Shown piece after piece: positions 55,266 to 63,373 of a stretch of DNA of 63,373 nt (within the stretch, counting starts at the first letter, position 1; the number at the start of each line of letters is the position of its first letter). Source of the stretch: Terriglobia bacterium (lineage in GTDB: Bacteria > Acidobacteriota > Terriglobia > UBA7540); contig JASHOS010000089.1 in NCBI GenBank assembly GCA_030040995.1, positions 1-63,373 on the forward strand, read 5' to 3'. Both the position numbers and the translations under genes were made by a program. Under the pieces are notes generated by a model. The model made no database searches, was not told the DNA's origin, and saw only the letters and a program-made list of their open reading frames with translations.

Positions 55266-56321
55266 CTACTTCTTTGCTTTTCCTGCCGCCGCGCCTTCTG
55301 CGACGGGCGTTTCCTGTTGCCCAGGCAAATTCAGAGTCTTCCGAAGCTCATTTTCTATTTTGCTGCGAACCTCCGCATTTCCTTTAAGGAACTGGCGGGC
55401 ATTTTCGCGTCCCTGGCCGATGCGCTCCCCGCTCCAGGAGAACCAGGAGCCGCTTTTTTCCAGGACGTTGAGTCCGGCGGCAAGATCGATTAAATCGCCT
55501 TCCCTCGAAATCCCTTCACCATAAAGTATATCGAACTCCGCTTCGCGAAACGGAGCCGCCATCTTGTTCTTGACGACCTTTGCTTTGACGCGGTTGCCTA
55601 TGACGCGATCCCCGTCCTTAATGGAGGCTATGCGCCGGATGTCCACGCGGACCGATGAGTAGAACTTTAAAGCCCGGCCGCCGGTTGTGGTTTCCGGGTT
55701 TCCGAACATGACGCCGATCTTCTCCCGGATCTGATTGATGAAAATCAGACACGTCTTGGATTTGGAGACAATTCCCGTCAGCTTTCGCAACGCTTGGGAC
55801 ATGAGGCGTGCTTGCAGGCCAGGCATGGAGTCACCCATGTCGCCATCCAGCTCCGCCTTGGGAACCAAAGCGGCTACCGAGTCGATCACCAACACGTCCA
55901 CGGCGTTCGATCGAACAAGCGCTTCAGTGATTTCAAGCGCCTGCTCGCCATAATCAGGCTGCGATACGAGCAGATTCTCCACGTCCACGCCTAGGCGTTT
56001 CGCGTATGCCGCATCGAGGGCGTGCTCGGCATCCAAAAAAGCGGCCATCCCGCCGCGTCGCTGAGCCTCGGCCACAACGTGCAGCGCCAGGGTCGTTTTG
56101 CCGCTCGACTCGGGGCCGTACATTTCAACCACGCGCCCACGAGGCATTCCGCCGATTCCTAATGCCGCATCGAAGGAAAGCGCCCCCGTCGGAATCACCT
56201 CCACGGGAACCAATGCTTCCTTGGAACCCAGTCGCATGATTGACCCCTTGCCGAATTGCTTCTCAATCTGAACAAGAGTCAAATCAATCGCTCGGTTGCG
56301 CTCGGTTCGATCCTCCGGCAT
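55266..56321 (-). CDS. recA: Recombinase A
   Basis: Central recombinase and SOS co-protease. The 351-residue protein has Walker [10 protein letters not shown] at 69-77, [22 protein letters not shown] (Walker B and L1 start), and the L2 region with [20 protein letters not shown]. The C-terminus is Ala/Lys-rich. No recX follows. Upstream (56322-56670) there is no recognised LexA site of the usual types, but a GAACT/AGTTC inverted repeat lies 280 bp away. Confidence 0.98.
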   Translation of the reverse strand: MPEDRTERNRAIDLTLVQIEKQFGKGSIMRLGSKEALVPVEVIPTGALSFDAALGIGGMPRGRVVEMYGPESSGKTTLALHVVAEAQRRGGMAAFLDAEHALDAAYAKRLGVDVENLLVSQPDYGEQALEITEALVRSNAVDVLVIDSVAALVPKAELDGDMGDSMPGLQARLMSQALRKLTGIVSKSKTCLIFINQIREKIGVMFGNPETTTGGRALKFYSSVRVDIRRIASIKDGDRVIGNRVKAKVVKNKMAAPFREAEFDILYGEGISREGDLIDLAAGLNVLEKSGSWFSWSGERIGQGRENARQFLKGNAEVRSKIENELRKTLNLPGQQETPVAEGAAAGKAKK

Positions 56322-56553
56322 GTCGTCATTCCTTCCCTTTACTCCCGAGCAATTCGTGTGCCCTCATGATTCGCCCCAGGAGCAGATGGGGATCAGGTTA
56401 AGTTGAGCAATCCCAAAACCACTATAAGCGGCAGAGACCGAATTTTCCAGTACTTATTCATGAGTCCCCGGCCAAGCCACCCGTCAATGGCTCACGCCGC
56501 CGGCCCTGCTTTTACGCGACACCCGGACACGCCGCACCGCAAAAGGCGCGAAA

Positions 56554-56570
56554 GCCCCCTAGTTGGGGGC
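56554..56570 (-). terminator. GC hairpin, possible terminator of the dehydrogenase operon
   Basis: GCCCCC-TAGTT-GGGGGC, a perfect 6-bp stem. On the minus strand it is followed by TTTCG, a short U-tract, about 100 bp after the dehydrogenase stop. Weak as a terminator. Confidence 0.3.
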
Positions 56571-56599
56571 GGCCCCGGGCTCGGTTATTCAGCCTCTTC

Positions 56600-56619
56600 A
56601 AGAACTATCGGCAGTTCTT
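56600..56619. promoter_or_regulatory. Inverted repeat AAGAACT/AGTTCTT
   Basis: AAGAACT-ATCGGC-AGTTCTT. Half-sites GAAC/GTTC resemble those in some LexA boxes, but the spacing is longer (GAAC-N8-GTTC). It is 280 bp before recA, so any SOS role is a guess. The A-run beside it is on the wrong side for a terminator. Confidence 0.25.
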
Positions 56620-56670
56620 AAAAAAACTCTAATCGAAAAGGTTGGAAATCGCCCGCAAGGCAGCGCTACC

Positions 56671-57558
56671 CTACCCTGCTGTGGTTGATCCCGCTTGAGC
56701 GGTGGAGTAATCGTAAAATCCGCGGCCAGACTTCCGGCCGAGCCGCCCGGAGTGAACCATTTTTTCGAGCAAGGGGCAAGGCCTGTATTTTGAATCGCGG
56801 AAACCCTCGTAAAGGACTTTCATGATGTCGAGGCAAACGTCCAAGCCGATAAAGTCAGCAAGCTCGAGAGGGCCCATCGGATGGTTCATTCCCCGCTTCA
56901 TCACTTCGTCAACTGCTTGCGGCTCTGCGACTCCCTCCATCACCGCATAGACGGCTTCATTGATCATGGGCATGAGGACGCGATTGGATACAAAACCCGG
57001 GAAATCGTTCACGCGAACCGGTATTTTGCCGAGGGAGCGGGCGAATTGGCAGGCGCCTTCCACCGTTTCCGGTAGCGTCTCCACGCCGGCAACCACTTCC
57101 ACCAGCGTCATTACCGGTACGGGATTAAAAAAGTGCAGGCCTAAAAAGCGTTGCGGCCTTCCCGTTGTGGCGGCCAGGCGAGTGACGGAGATCGAGGAAG
57201 TGTTCGTGGCGAAAACCACGTCGGAGGGACAGAATACTTCAAGCTTGCGGAGGACTTCCGCCTTGACGTCGAATCGCTCGGTCACCGCTTCGATGATGAA
57301 GCCGGCGGGGGACAGGGCGTCGAGCTGAGCTGAAGTCTCGATGCGGCCAAGCGCTTGCTGGCGAGCTTGATCGGTAAGCCGCCCCTTTTCAACGTCCCGA
57401 GCAAGACCCGCCGTAATCTTTTCGGAAGCCGCACCCAGCGCCTGGGGGACTTCATCGGTGAGGACCACGGCGTACCCGGCGCGAAGCAAAACATGCGCGA
57501 TACCGCACCCCATGGTGCCAGCGCCCGCCACGCCCACCAGTTCAAGGCGCTCACTCAT
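56671..57558 (-). CDS. hbd: 3-hydroxyacyl-CoA (3-hydroxybutyryl-CoA) dehydrogenase
   Basis: NAD(P)-dependent oxidation or formation of 3-hydroxyacyl-CoA, cytoplasmic. The start at 57558 overlaps the thiolase stop as ATGA, giving 295 residues and the proper N-terminus [20 protein letters not shown] (Rossmann motif). A longer frame from 57606 is not needed. [18 protein letters not shown], the catalytic His in [17 protein letters not shown], and [17 protein letters not shown] are family signatures. Coupled to the thiolase gene, the two catalyse neighbouring steps of beta-oxidation or acetoacetyl-CoA reduction. Confidence 0.93.
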   Translation of the reverse strand: MSERLELVGVAGAGTMGCGIAHVLLRAGYAVVLTDEVPQALGAASEKITAGLARDVEKGRLTDQARQQALGRIETSAQLDALSPAGFIIEAVTERFDVKAEVLRKLEVFCPSDVVFATNTSSISVTRLAATTGRPQRFLGLHFFNPVPVMTLVEVVAGVETLPETVEGACQFARSLGKIPVRVNDFPGFVSNRVLMPMINEAVYAVMEGVAEPQAVDEVMKRGMNHPMGPLELADFIGLDVCLDIMKVLYEGFRDSKYRPCPLLEKMVHSGRLGRKSGRGFYDYSTAQAGSTTAG

Positions 57559-58739
57559 GAGAGCGTTTCCACGGCCAGAGCCACGGCATTGCCTCCGCCA
57601 AGGCACAGGGCGGCAATGCCACGCTGCGCTTTCCGAAGAACCATCTCGTAGAGGAGAGTCACCAAAATCCGGGCGCCGGAAGCGCCAATAGGATGGCCCA
57701 AAGCGACCGCACCGCCGTTGACATTGGTCTTCTGCGGATTAAGCCCCAGCTCTTCAATCACGGCCAGCGCCTGTACCGCGAATGCCTCATTCAATTCCAC
57801 CAGATCTACGTCTTCGATCCGCCAGCCAACCTTCTTCAGCAGAGACCGCACGGCGCTAACCGGCGCCATCATCACCCAGCGAGGCTCGACTCCACTCACC
57901 GCTTGTCCGGCGATGCGGGCCAGCATTCTGCTGCCCATCGCACGCGCTTTACGGACAGAAGTCACAACCAAGGCCGCCGCGCCGTCGTTAGTGCCGGGTG
58001 CGTTCCCGGCCGTGACGGCGCCATCCGCCTTGAACACCGGCTTGAGCTTGCTAAGCGCCTCAAGCGACGTATCGGCGCGCGGGGATTCATCGACTGCAAA
58101 TTCGGTGGGTTGGCCCTTCTTCTGGGGTATTTCGATAGGAACGATTTGCGCTTTGAAGCGGCAATTGCGGATCGCGTCGATAGCGCGGCGATGGCTCTCA
58201 AGCGCGTACTCATCCTGGCGCTGCCGTGAAATGTTGTATTTTTCAGCCACAAGCTCGGCGGTCATACCCATGTGGAAGTCTTCGTAAGCGTCCCACAGTC
58301 CATCGTGGACCATGGCGTCAATCACCCGGGCGTCGCCGATCCGATGTCCCTGCCGGAACTCGGGAACGAGAAACGGGGCGTTGGTCATCGACTCCATGCC
58401 GCCCGCCACAACTATTTCGGAATTTTCCGTCTGAATTGCTTGTGCTGCGAGGGCCACCGCCTTCAGACCCGAGCCACAAACTTTATTGATGGTCATCGCG
58501 GCGACGTGATGGTCGAGGCCGCCCCTCAAACCTGCCTGGCGCGCCGGATTCTGGCCGAGGCCCGCCGAGATCACGTTTCCCATAATGATCTCGTCCACCT
58601 GGTCTGCGCCTATGCCCGCTCGCCGCACAGCTTCACGCGTGACGATGGCGCCGAGCTCCGTCGCCGAGAATGGTGATAGCGAGCCTTGAAATTTGCCCAG
58701 CGGCGTCCGCACCGCGCCGATAATGACTGCGTCCTGCAT
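57555..58739 (-). CDS. Acetyl-CoA C-acetyltransferase (thiolase)
   Basis: Joins two acetyl-CoA or cleaves 3-ketoacyl-CoA. The 394-residue protein begins [20 protein letters not shown]. The nucleophile is Cys88 in [11 protein letters not shown]. The C-terminal [10 protein letters not shown] His and the CLGGGNAVA Cys complete the active site. It overlaps the dehydrogenase start by four bases (ATGA), so the two are translated together. Confidence 0.95.
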   Translation of the reverse strand: MQDAVIIGAVRTPLGKFQGSLSPFSATELGAIVTREAVRRAGIGADQVDEIIMGNVISAGLGQNPARQAGLRGGLDHHVAAMTINKVCGSGLKAVALAAQAIQTENSEIVVAGGMESMTNAPFLVPEFRQGHRIGDARVIDAMVHDGLWDAYEDFHMGMTAELVAEKYNISRQRQDEYALESHRRAIDAIRNCRFKAQIVPIEIPQKKGQPTEFAVDESPRADTSLEALSKLKPVFKADGAVTAGNAPGTNDGAAALVVTSVRKARAMGSRMLARIAGQAVSGVEPRWVMMAPVSAVRSLLKKVGWRIEDVDLVELNEAFAVQALAVIEELGLNPQKTNVNGGAVALGHPIGASGARILVTLLYEMVLRKAQRGIAALCLGGGNAVALAVETLS

Positions 58740-58819
58740 GTGCCCGTCTTTCCACGGCGATTATAGGCGCGCGTTTTTCGGCAAGTCAAGAAAACGGCAC
58801 CCTGCCGTCGGCGCGGCAG

Positions 58820-59635
58820 TTACGCCTTCTTGGCTCCGGTGCCGGATTCCTGGAACATCATCCCACCGACGGGGACGAGCAGGCCCCCATCAACGGGAAT
58901 AGCCGCCCCAGTCATAAAAGATGCTTCATCGCTCGCAAGAAACGCGATGACACGCGCCACCTCGTCCGCGGTCCCCATCCGGCCAACGGCGTGGAGACGG
59001 TTGCAGGCATCAATCACTTTTTCCGGGTGATCGTCCAGAGAAGCCGCCCAGCGCAACATCGGAGTGTCGATAGCGCCCGGCATCACGCAGTTGGCGCGAA
59101 TGTTGTTTTTGGCGTAATCGAGGGCGAGACATCGGGTGAGCCCCAGCAAGCCGTGTTTGCTCACGACATAAGCCAAGGAATTGCGCACGGCGGCAACAGA
59201 TTGCACGGATGCGGTGTTGACGATGGCGCCTCCGCCGCGCTGGATCATGGCGGGAATCGTGTATCGCGCCATCAGAAATGCGCCTTTCAGGTTCACGTCC
59301 AGCACTTCATCCCATTCTTGCGCGGAAGTTGTCGTCGCGGTTCCGTAGCGCTGAATCCCCGCATTGTTCACCAGCACGTCAATGCCGCCGGTTCGCGCCA
59401 GCGCCTTCTTGATCAGATCCTCCACTTGGGATTCAGAGCTTACGTCTGCCGCAAAGAATTCGGCCCGGCCGCCATCGGCGACAATCTTGTGCCGCGTCTC
59501 CTCTCCTCCCTTTTCGTCCCGGTCAACAACCACGACCGCTCCCTTGAGCGCTGCGAATTCATAGCAGCACGCTCGGCCAATGCCCGAGCCGCCACCCGTT
59601 ACGACGATCACTTTATTCGTGAAATCCATCTTCAC
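58820..59635 (-). CDS. Short-chain dehydrogenase/reductase
   Basis: Cytoplasmic NAD(P)-dependent oxidoreductase, 271 residues, classical SDR type. TGGGSGIGRACC is the cofactor loop, VVDRDEKGGEE the acidic end of strand 2 (favouring NAD), NNAGIQRYG follows, and the catalytic Tyr/Lys are in LAYVVSKHG, preceded by Ser in TASVQS. The FMTGAAIPVDGGLLVPVG end is typical of glucose or 3-oxoacyl dehydrogenase-like members. Substrate unknown; the neighbours suggest acyl or sugar oxidation. It is 80 bp upstream of the thiolase gene on the same strand, so the three could be one operon. Confidence 0.88.
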   Translation of the reverse strand: MKMDFTNKVIVVTGGGSGIGRACCYEFAALKGAVVVVDRDEKGGEETRHKIVADGGRAEFFAADVSSESQVEDLIKKALARTGGIDVLVNNAGIQRYGTATTTSAQEWDEVLDVNLKGAFLMARYTIPAMIQRGGGAIVNTASVQSVAAVRNSLAYVVSKHGLLGLTRCLALDYAKNNIRANCVMPGAIDTPMLRWAASLDDHPEKVIDACNRLHAVGRMGTADEVARVIAFLASDEASFMTGAAIPVDGGLLVPVGGMMFQESGTGAKKA

Positions 59636-59756
59636 CTCAACGTTTGGGGATTAGTGTTCCCTGCGTTTGGGTAACCGTGGACTTTGGGGCACACGCAAGC
59701 GGCCACAGGCTAGTGTGGTGTCCCGTCTAATTCCTGATCGTAATAGACCGTGAGCG

Positions 59757-59819
59757 ACCCCCTCACCCGGCTCTCCCGCCAAGCGGGATCGCCACCCTCT
59801 CCCCCAAGGGGGCGAGGGA
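59757..59819. repeat. Dispersed repeat, CCCTCTCCCC type, copy 2
   Basis: CCCCTCACCCGGCTCTCCCG, then CCCTCTCCCCCAAGGGGGCG and AGGG. Between the SDR and SMP-30 genes. It matches copies 1 and 3. Confidence 0.65.
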
Positions 59820-59861
59820 CTGTCAAAGGTTAAGCGCGACAAAACACTCGCAACCCATATC

Positions 59862-60713
59862 CTACAGCGTCCTGCGATGAGACCAAAGCGGCTGGCCTTT
59901 AATTTTCAGGTCCAGTACCGAGATGTGATCGCGTCCCAAATTACTGACGTAAAGCTGGTCGAAGTGTGGCCCGCCGAAAGCGCAATTCGTAGGCTGGCAA
60001 AGGAAGAGATTCTCCTCGTCGCGGCACAGAAGGTTGACCTCACGGGATGGGCTAACCCGGTAAATCGAGTTGGAAGCATAGGTGGTGACGTAGAGGTTCT
60101 GCTTCGCATCAAATGCCAGCCCATCCGGCACCCGCGCTACTCCCTCAGCAAAGACTTCGGGCACGCCGGCCTTCCCATTCGCCTGGATCTCAATCCGCAA
60201 CACGCGATCCAGGTTGCTTTCGACCACGTAGAGGTAGCGTTCGGCGGCATCAAGCGCGAGCCCATTGGCAAAGTGGAATGGACCGGGCGAAAAGAGCTCC
60301 GCCTGACCTCTGGCCGAAATCCGGCCAATAATCCCATTGGCTTTCTTCCATTCGCCGGAGGCGCTGAAGTACAGGTTGCCACGCGAATCGAAGACGCTGA
60401 AATTGGGACTCACCAGCTCCCGGCCTTCGATCCGCGACGCTATCACGGTGACGTCGCCTTGCTGCGTAATTTTCAGGACCTCTTGCCGGAGCGAATCGCA
60501 GACGACCAGATTTTCTTTCTGGTCCAAAGTGACTCCGAGACAGAATCCGCCTGTCTTGGCTATGACATCGACGCGGCTGCCATCCGGCGCGATGCGATAA
60601 ACCTGGCCGGCCTCACCCCCCGCATACAGAACCCCATCGCGTCCCACAGCAATGCCTTCTGGATGGTCGAGGCCTGTTACAAAATTGCTAACTTCGGATA
60701 CCGGGAAAAGCAT
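59862..60713 (-). CDS. SMP-30/gluconolactonase family protein
   Basis: A 283-residue six-bladed propeller protein of the SMP-30/strictosidine-synthase-like type, with DHPEGIAVGRDGVLYAGGEA, VCDSLRQEVLKI, SPNFSVFDSRGNLYFSASGE and FANGLALDAAERYLYVVES. These enzymes open sugar lactones with one bound divalent metal. No signal peptide was seen, so it is probably cytoplasmic. The glucose-type oxidation genes to the right (GMC and subunit 3) would make such lactones, so it may work with them, although it is transcribed the other way. Confidence 0.85.
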   Translation of the reverse strand: MLFPVSEVSNFVTGLDHPEGIAVGRDGVLYAGGEAGQVYRIAPDGSRVDVIAKTGGFCLGVTLDQKENLVVCDSLRQEVLKITQQGDVTVIASRIEGRELVSPNFSVFDSRGNLYFSASGEWKKANGIIGRISARGQAELFSPGPFHFANGLALDAAERYLYVVESNLDRVLRIEIQANGKAGVPEVFAEGVARVPDGLAFDAKQNLYVTTYASNSIYRVSPSREVNLLCRDEENLFLCQPTNCAFGGPHFDQLYVSNLGRDHISVLDLKIKGQPLWSHRRTL

Positions 60714-60850
60714 TTTGGAAAACCTAGCTCCCAGCGACGACGCCCAGTGCCCTTAACGCCGGGCCGGCGCGGCCAGACTCTTTGATGCTACCCGGATTTG
60801 GCAAGCGATGGCTACTATTTTCCGTAATCCGTCAGTTTCGGGGGCGTGGC

Positions 60851-60891
60851 GCCGCCGTCCCGGCACGTGCCGACCTCAAGGTCGGCGCTAC
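60851..60891. repeat. Dispersed repeat, family 2 copy 2
   Basis: GCCGCCGTCCCGGCACGTGC followed by GCCGACC-TCAA-GGTCGGC and GCTAC. It pairs with the family 2 copy at 31510-31560. It lies inside the longer in-frame extension of the GMC gene, which is evidence that translation begins after it. Confidence 0.5.
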
Positions 60892-61002
60892 ACCGTCTGC
60901 CGTTTTTCGAGCGCGCCACAACTTGAGGGAATATGTGGTGTTCTGGCTTGTGTTATCGTTAATGGCAGCAATTCCAATGACCGTGCGAGGGTGGCACTGA
61001 AG

Positions 61003-62700
61003 ATGGCCCCTCTGAAGAGAAAAACGTATGACGCCATCATCGTGGGCTCCGGGGCGAGCGGCGGATGGGTGGCCAAGGAATTGACGGAAGCGGGCATGAC
61101 CGTCCTGATGCTCGAAGCTGGCCCACCGCGCATCCCCACCCGCGATTTCACCGAGCACGTTTGGCCCTATCAACTGAAGTTTCGCGGCTTCGGTGATCGC
61201 AAGGCGCTGCTCGTGAATCAGCCTGTGCAGCGCCTTTGCTACGCTTGCGACGAATATAGCCACCAATTCTTCGTCAACGACCATGAGCATCCCTACACCT
61301 TTCCCTTGGACAAGCCGTTCATGTGGATTCGCGGCCGGCAGGTGGGTGGAAAAACGTTCTGCTGGGCGCGGGAAAGCTACCGCTACAGCGACTACGAATT
61401 CAAGGCCGCGAGCCGCGACGGGTACGGCGAGGACTGGCCTTTCAGTTATGCCGAGCTCGAACCCTATTACGACAAAGTAGAGCGATTTATCGGCGTAAGC
61501 GGCTCGCGGGAAGGGTTGGAGCAGATGCCCGACGGAAGGTTTCTTCCGCCCATGAATTTTTCCTGCGGCAACCGGCTGGCAAAGCGAGTGATCGAGGAGC
61601 GGTTTGGCTGGCGGGTGATGCCCGACCGCGTGGCGAACCTCACAGCACCCCATAACGGCCGCCCGGCATGCCATTATTGCAACGAATGCCAGCGAGGATG
61701 TTTCACGGCTTCGTATTTCAACTCGCCGGCCGTCACACTGCCGGCCGCCTGGCGAACGGGACGATTTTCGCTGCTCAGCAACGCAATTGTGAGCGAAGTC
61801 GTGATGAACGACGAAGGCAAAGCGGCGGGTGTACACTACATCGAAGCCGTTAGCCGTCGACATCGCGAGGCCTACGCCAAGGTGGTGGTGCTCGCGGCCT
61901 CGGCGCTCGAATCGACGCGCATTCTGCTAAACTCGCGCTCGCGCCGCTTTCCTAACGGTGTGGGCAACTCTTCGGCCGTGCTGGGCCACTATCTGATGGA
62001 TCACTTCACGATCGAGGGCGCAGGCGGCATTATTCCTTCTCTGGAATCTTCGAAGCGCGAGCCGGTCGGAAATCCCGCCGGTTTCCTGATTGCCAAATAT
62101 GTGAACGTTGGCAAGAATCAAAACAAGAGCTTCCTTCGCGGTTACCGCTTTGACGGCGATGCCAGCCAGTCGCTTTACGAGCACGCCTTCTCAATGCCGG
62201 GATTTGGCAGCGGCTTTCGCCGGCGGGTGCGGGAGCAGATTCCCTATTATTTCGGAGTCGAGGCTCAGGGCGAATGCCTCCCACGGTACGAAAACTATGT
62301 TGACCTGGATCCGGAAGTGAAAGATTCCTGGGGCATTCCCGCATTGCGCGTCCACGCAAGCTATGGCGAGAACGAGCACGCCATGGCCAAAGCGATGAGG
62401 CAGGATATCGGAGAGATCCTCGATTCCCTCAACCTCCGGGATCCTCAGCCTCCCGCCGATCATCTTAGTGTCTTTGGCAAAAATATCCATGAATGCGGCA
62501 CGGCGCGCATGGGAAATGATCCCAAGACGAGCGTGCTCAACCGGTTCAACCAAGTGCATGACGCGAAGAATATTTATGTGACGGATGGCGCCTGCTTCGT
62601 AACTCAAGGCTGCTACGAACCCACGCTAACGATCATGGCGGTATCCGCGCGTGCGGCGGAAGGCCTGGTGGAAGAGTACCGGCGCGGCAATCTGCCTTGA
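61003..62700 (+). CDS. GMC-family oxidoreductase (gluconate 2-dehydrogenase large-subunit type)
   Basis: Flavin-dependent sugar/alcohol dehydrogenase of 565 residues. The start at 61003 is chosen because the in-frame region upstream contains a dispersed repeat and an unlikely N-terminus. GxGxxG is at 15-20 (VGSGASGG), with LMLEAGP closing the FAD fold. The substrate region has CHYCNECQRGC, the C-x2-C-x2-C-x3-C cluster typical of members that pair with a subunit 3. The C-terminal HECGTARMG His and CYEPTLTIMA are the active-site segments. The subunit 3 gene follows at 126 bp, with a dispersed repeat between. Oxidation of glucose, gluconate or a related aldose is the likely activity. Confidence 0.9.
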   Translation: MAPLKRKTYDAIIVGSGASGGWVAKELTEAGMTVLMLEAGPPRIPTRDFTEHVWPYQLKFRGFGDRKALLVNQPVQRLCYACDEYSHQFFVNDHEHPYTFPLDKPFMWIRGRQVGGKTFCWARESYRYSDYEFKAASRDGYGEDWPFSYAELEPYYDKVERFIGVSGSREGLEQMPDGRFLPPMNFSCGNRLAKRVIEERFGWRVMPDRVANLTAPHNGRPACHYCNECQRGCFTASYFNSPAVTLPAAWRTGRFSLLSNAIVSEVVMNDEGKAAGVHYIEAVSRRHREAYAKVVVLAASALESTRILLNSRSRRFPNGVGNSSAVLGHYLMDHFTIEGAGGIIPSLESSKREPVGNPAGFLIAKYVNVGKNQNKSFLRGYRFDGDASQSLYEHAFSMPGFGSGFRRRVREQIPYYFGVEAQGECLPRYENYVDLDPEVKDSWGIPALRVHASYGENEHAMAKAMRQDIGEILDSLNLRDPQPPADHLSVFGKNIHECGTARMGNDPKTSVLNRFNQVHDAKNIYVTDGACFVTQGCYEPTLTIMAVSARAAEGLVEEYRRGNLP

Positions 62701-62713
62701 AAATCTCGGTAGA

Positions 62714-62765
62714 ACCCCCTCACCCGGCGCTGCGCTCCACCCTCTCCCCCAAGGGGGCGAGGGCA
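62714..62765. repeat. Dispersed repeat, CCCTCTCCCC type, copy 3
   Basis: CCCCCTCACCCGGCGCTGCG, then CCCTCTCCCCCAAGGGGGCG. It lies between the GMC gene and its probable small-subunit gene and could form a hairpin that lowers or separates downstream expression. Confidence 0.65.
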
Positions 62766-62825
62766 GAGGTTTTTTCATAGGTTCGGGGCGCCGCGAAGCG
62801 GCATGGTAACTGTGAGGCGAAGCTC

Positions 62826-63373
62826 ATGAAGGAAGAGGAGAAACGCCAGAGCACGGAGCCCGAGAAAGAGTCCCAGGCCCAAGCAATGAACGCCATGACG
62901 CGACGCGAGTGGCTACAGGGCTTGAGCGGCGCCGCGCTGGCTGCCGGATGGCCCGCTGTCCCGAGCGGTGTACAGCCTGCTGATGGCGGCACTCCCGAGA
63001 CTGCCACCCTTCCACCAGGCCTTTACACCCCATCCCCCGAGCATTTGGGCCATACCCTGGAGCGCGATGGTCTAACTCGCGCGACTCCGCCAGGGAGCCA
63101 GACTGACTACGTCCATCTTCTAGCGGGCGCCTTCAAACCGGCCTTCTTTTCGCAAACCGAATTGGCAGTGATCCAACGGATGGTGGAAATCGTCCTGGAA
63201 TTGCGCCCCGGCACGGATGATCAACCGGGCGGCTCTGGTGGCGAAGACGTGGTCGCAGAGGTGACCCGATGGATTGACTTGCGGGCTGCTTCCGCCGCCC
63301 CGGTGCGCACAGCGGCGCGAGCGATTTCGCCCCAACATCGCGTCCTGGCCACACACTTCTACGGGCCGGAAAC
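62826..63373 (+). CDS. Gluconate 2-dehydrogenase subunit 3 family protein, partial
   Basis: Open to the right edge of the window; about 182 residues are present and the C-terminus is missing. GAGG precedes the ATG at 62826. After a polar lead there is a twin-arginine signal (TRREWLQGLSGAALAAG), so the complex is exported folded by Tat. The mature part contains FFSQTELAVIQRMVEIVLEL and AAEVTRWIDLRA-like sequence, as in this family's small subunit, which binds the GMC catalytic subunit and supports its transport. It is co-directional with the GMC gene. Confidence 0.82.
   Translation, partial: MKEEEKRQSTEPEKESQAQAMNAMTRREWLQGLSGAALAAGWPAVPSGVQPADGGTPETATLPPGLYTPSPEHLGHTLERDGLTRATPPGSQTDYVHLLAGAFKPAFFSQTELAVIQRMVEIVLELRPGTDDQPGGSGGEDVVAEVTRWIDLRAASAAPVRTAARAISPQHRVLATHFYGPE

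Larger units (their letters stand above)
56322..56670. other. Intergenic region between hbd-type gene and recA
   Basis: A 349-bp gap with no gene. It holds two hairpins described separately and, on the minus strand, a TATAGT hexamer near 56425 that might be the recA -10, with a poor -35. Confidence 0.4.

Noticed and set aside
56600-56619. SOS (LexA) box for recA
   Set aside because: The half-site spacing is not that of known LexA boxes and it is 280 bp from the start; kept only as a low-confidence inverted repeat.
60808-61002. Upstream start for the GMC oxidoreductase
   Set aside because: The extension includes a dispersed repeat and no plausible signal; the FAD motif is normally placed from 61003.
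60832-61863. 343-codon minus-strand frame opposite the GMC gene
   Set aside because: Shadow of a well-supported oxidoreductase gene; no recognisable domains.

Overview
The window looks like a chromosomal contig from an Acidobacteriota-type bacterium. This is inferred from the mix of families, not from a marker-gene search. It carries two Oar-like TonB-dependent receptors with an N-terminal carboxypeptidase-regulatory domain, a TrbI/VirB10-like exported protein, bactofilin, a GMC oxidoreductase followed by a gluconate-2-dehydrogenase subunit 3 gene, several plant-polysaccharide hydrolases, and many short dispersed palindromes. No plasmid or phage backbone, complete insertion sequence, CRISPR array, rRNA or tRNA gene was seen.

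Layout. 0-8.5 kb: end of an M20 peptidase, then a minus-strand housekeeping block (leuB, mreD, mreC, mreB, queD, a DinG-type helicase, xylulokinase). 8.5-14.6 kb: a TonB receptor with a readable promoter and a candidate operator, the relic of a second receptor just behind it, and a convergent exported protein of unknown family (paralogue 1). 14.8-21.8 kb: nnr, a XerC/D recombinase, a CCA-transferase-like protein that has lost its DxD aspartates, a dienelactone hydrolase and an MscS channel. 21.9-30.1 kb: an accessory sugar region (SMP-30/TPR fusion, an unassigned glycosidase-like protein, a GH9 cellulase, a second TonB receptor). 30.1-36.5 kb: peroxiredoxin, TrbI-like protein, PfkB kinase, gyrB, and a frameshifted isoaspartyl methyltransferase. 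36.7-41.2 kb: a PQQ-type propeller and paralogue 2 of the unknown exported family. 41.4-49.4 kb: thpR, a methyltransferase-like protein, bactofilin and a HEAT / GT2 / TPR-porin locus that looks like an exopolysaccharide synthesis and export system. 49.5-56.4 kb: GH27, gene relics, nth, a frameshifted ICMT-type gene, an Arg/His-rich penicillin-binding protein and recA. 56.6-63.4 kb: hydroxyacyl-CoA dehydrogenase, thiolase, SDR, SMP-30, GMC oxidoreductase and the start of its probable small subunit.

How it fits together. The organism appears to take up and degrade plant polymers: receptors at the outer membrane, GH9/GH27/GH-like enzymes outside, xylulokinase and a PfkB kinase inside, and periplasmic aldose oxidation by GMC/subunit 3 with SMP-30 lactonases. 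The mre genes, bactofilin and penicillin-binding protein concern cell shape and wall. The most unusual items are the two-copy exported family, the DxD-less nucleotidyltransferase, the HEAT-GT2-TPR locus, and the density of palindromic dispersed repeats and gene relics between otherwise intact genes.
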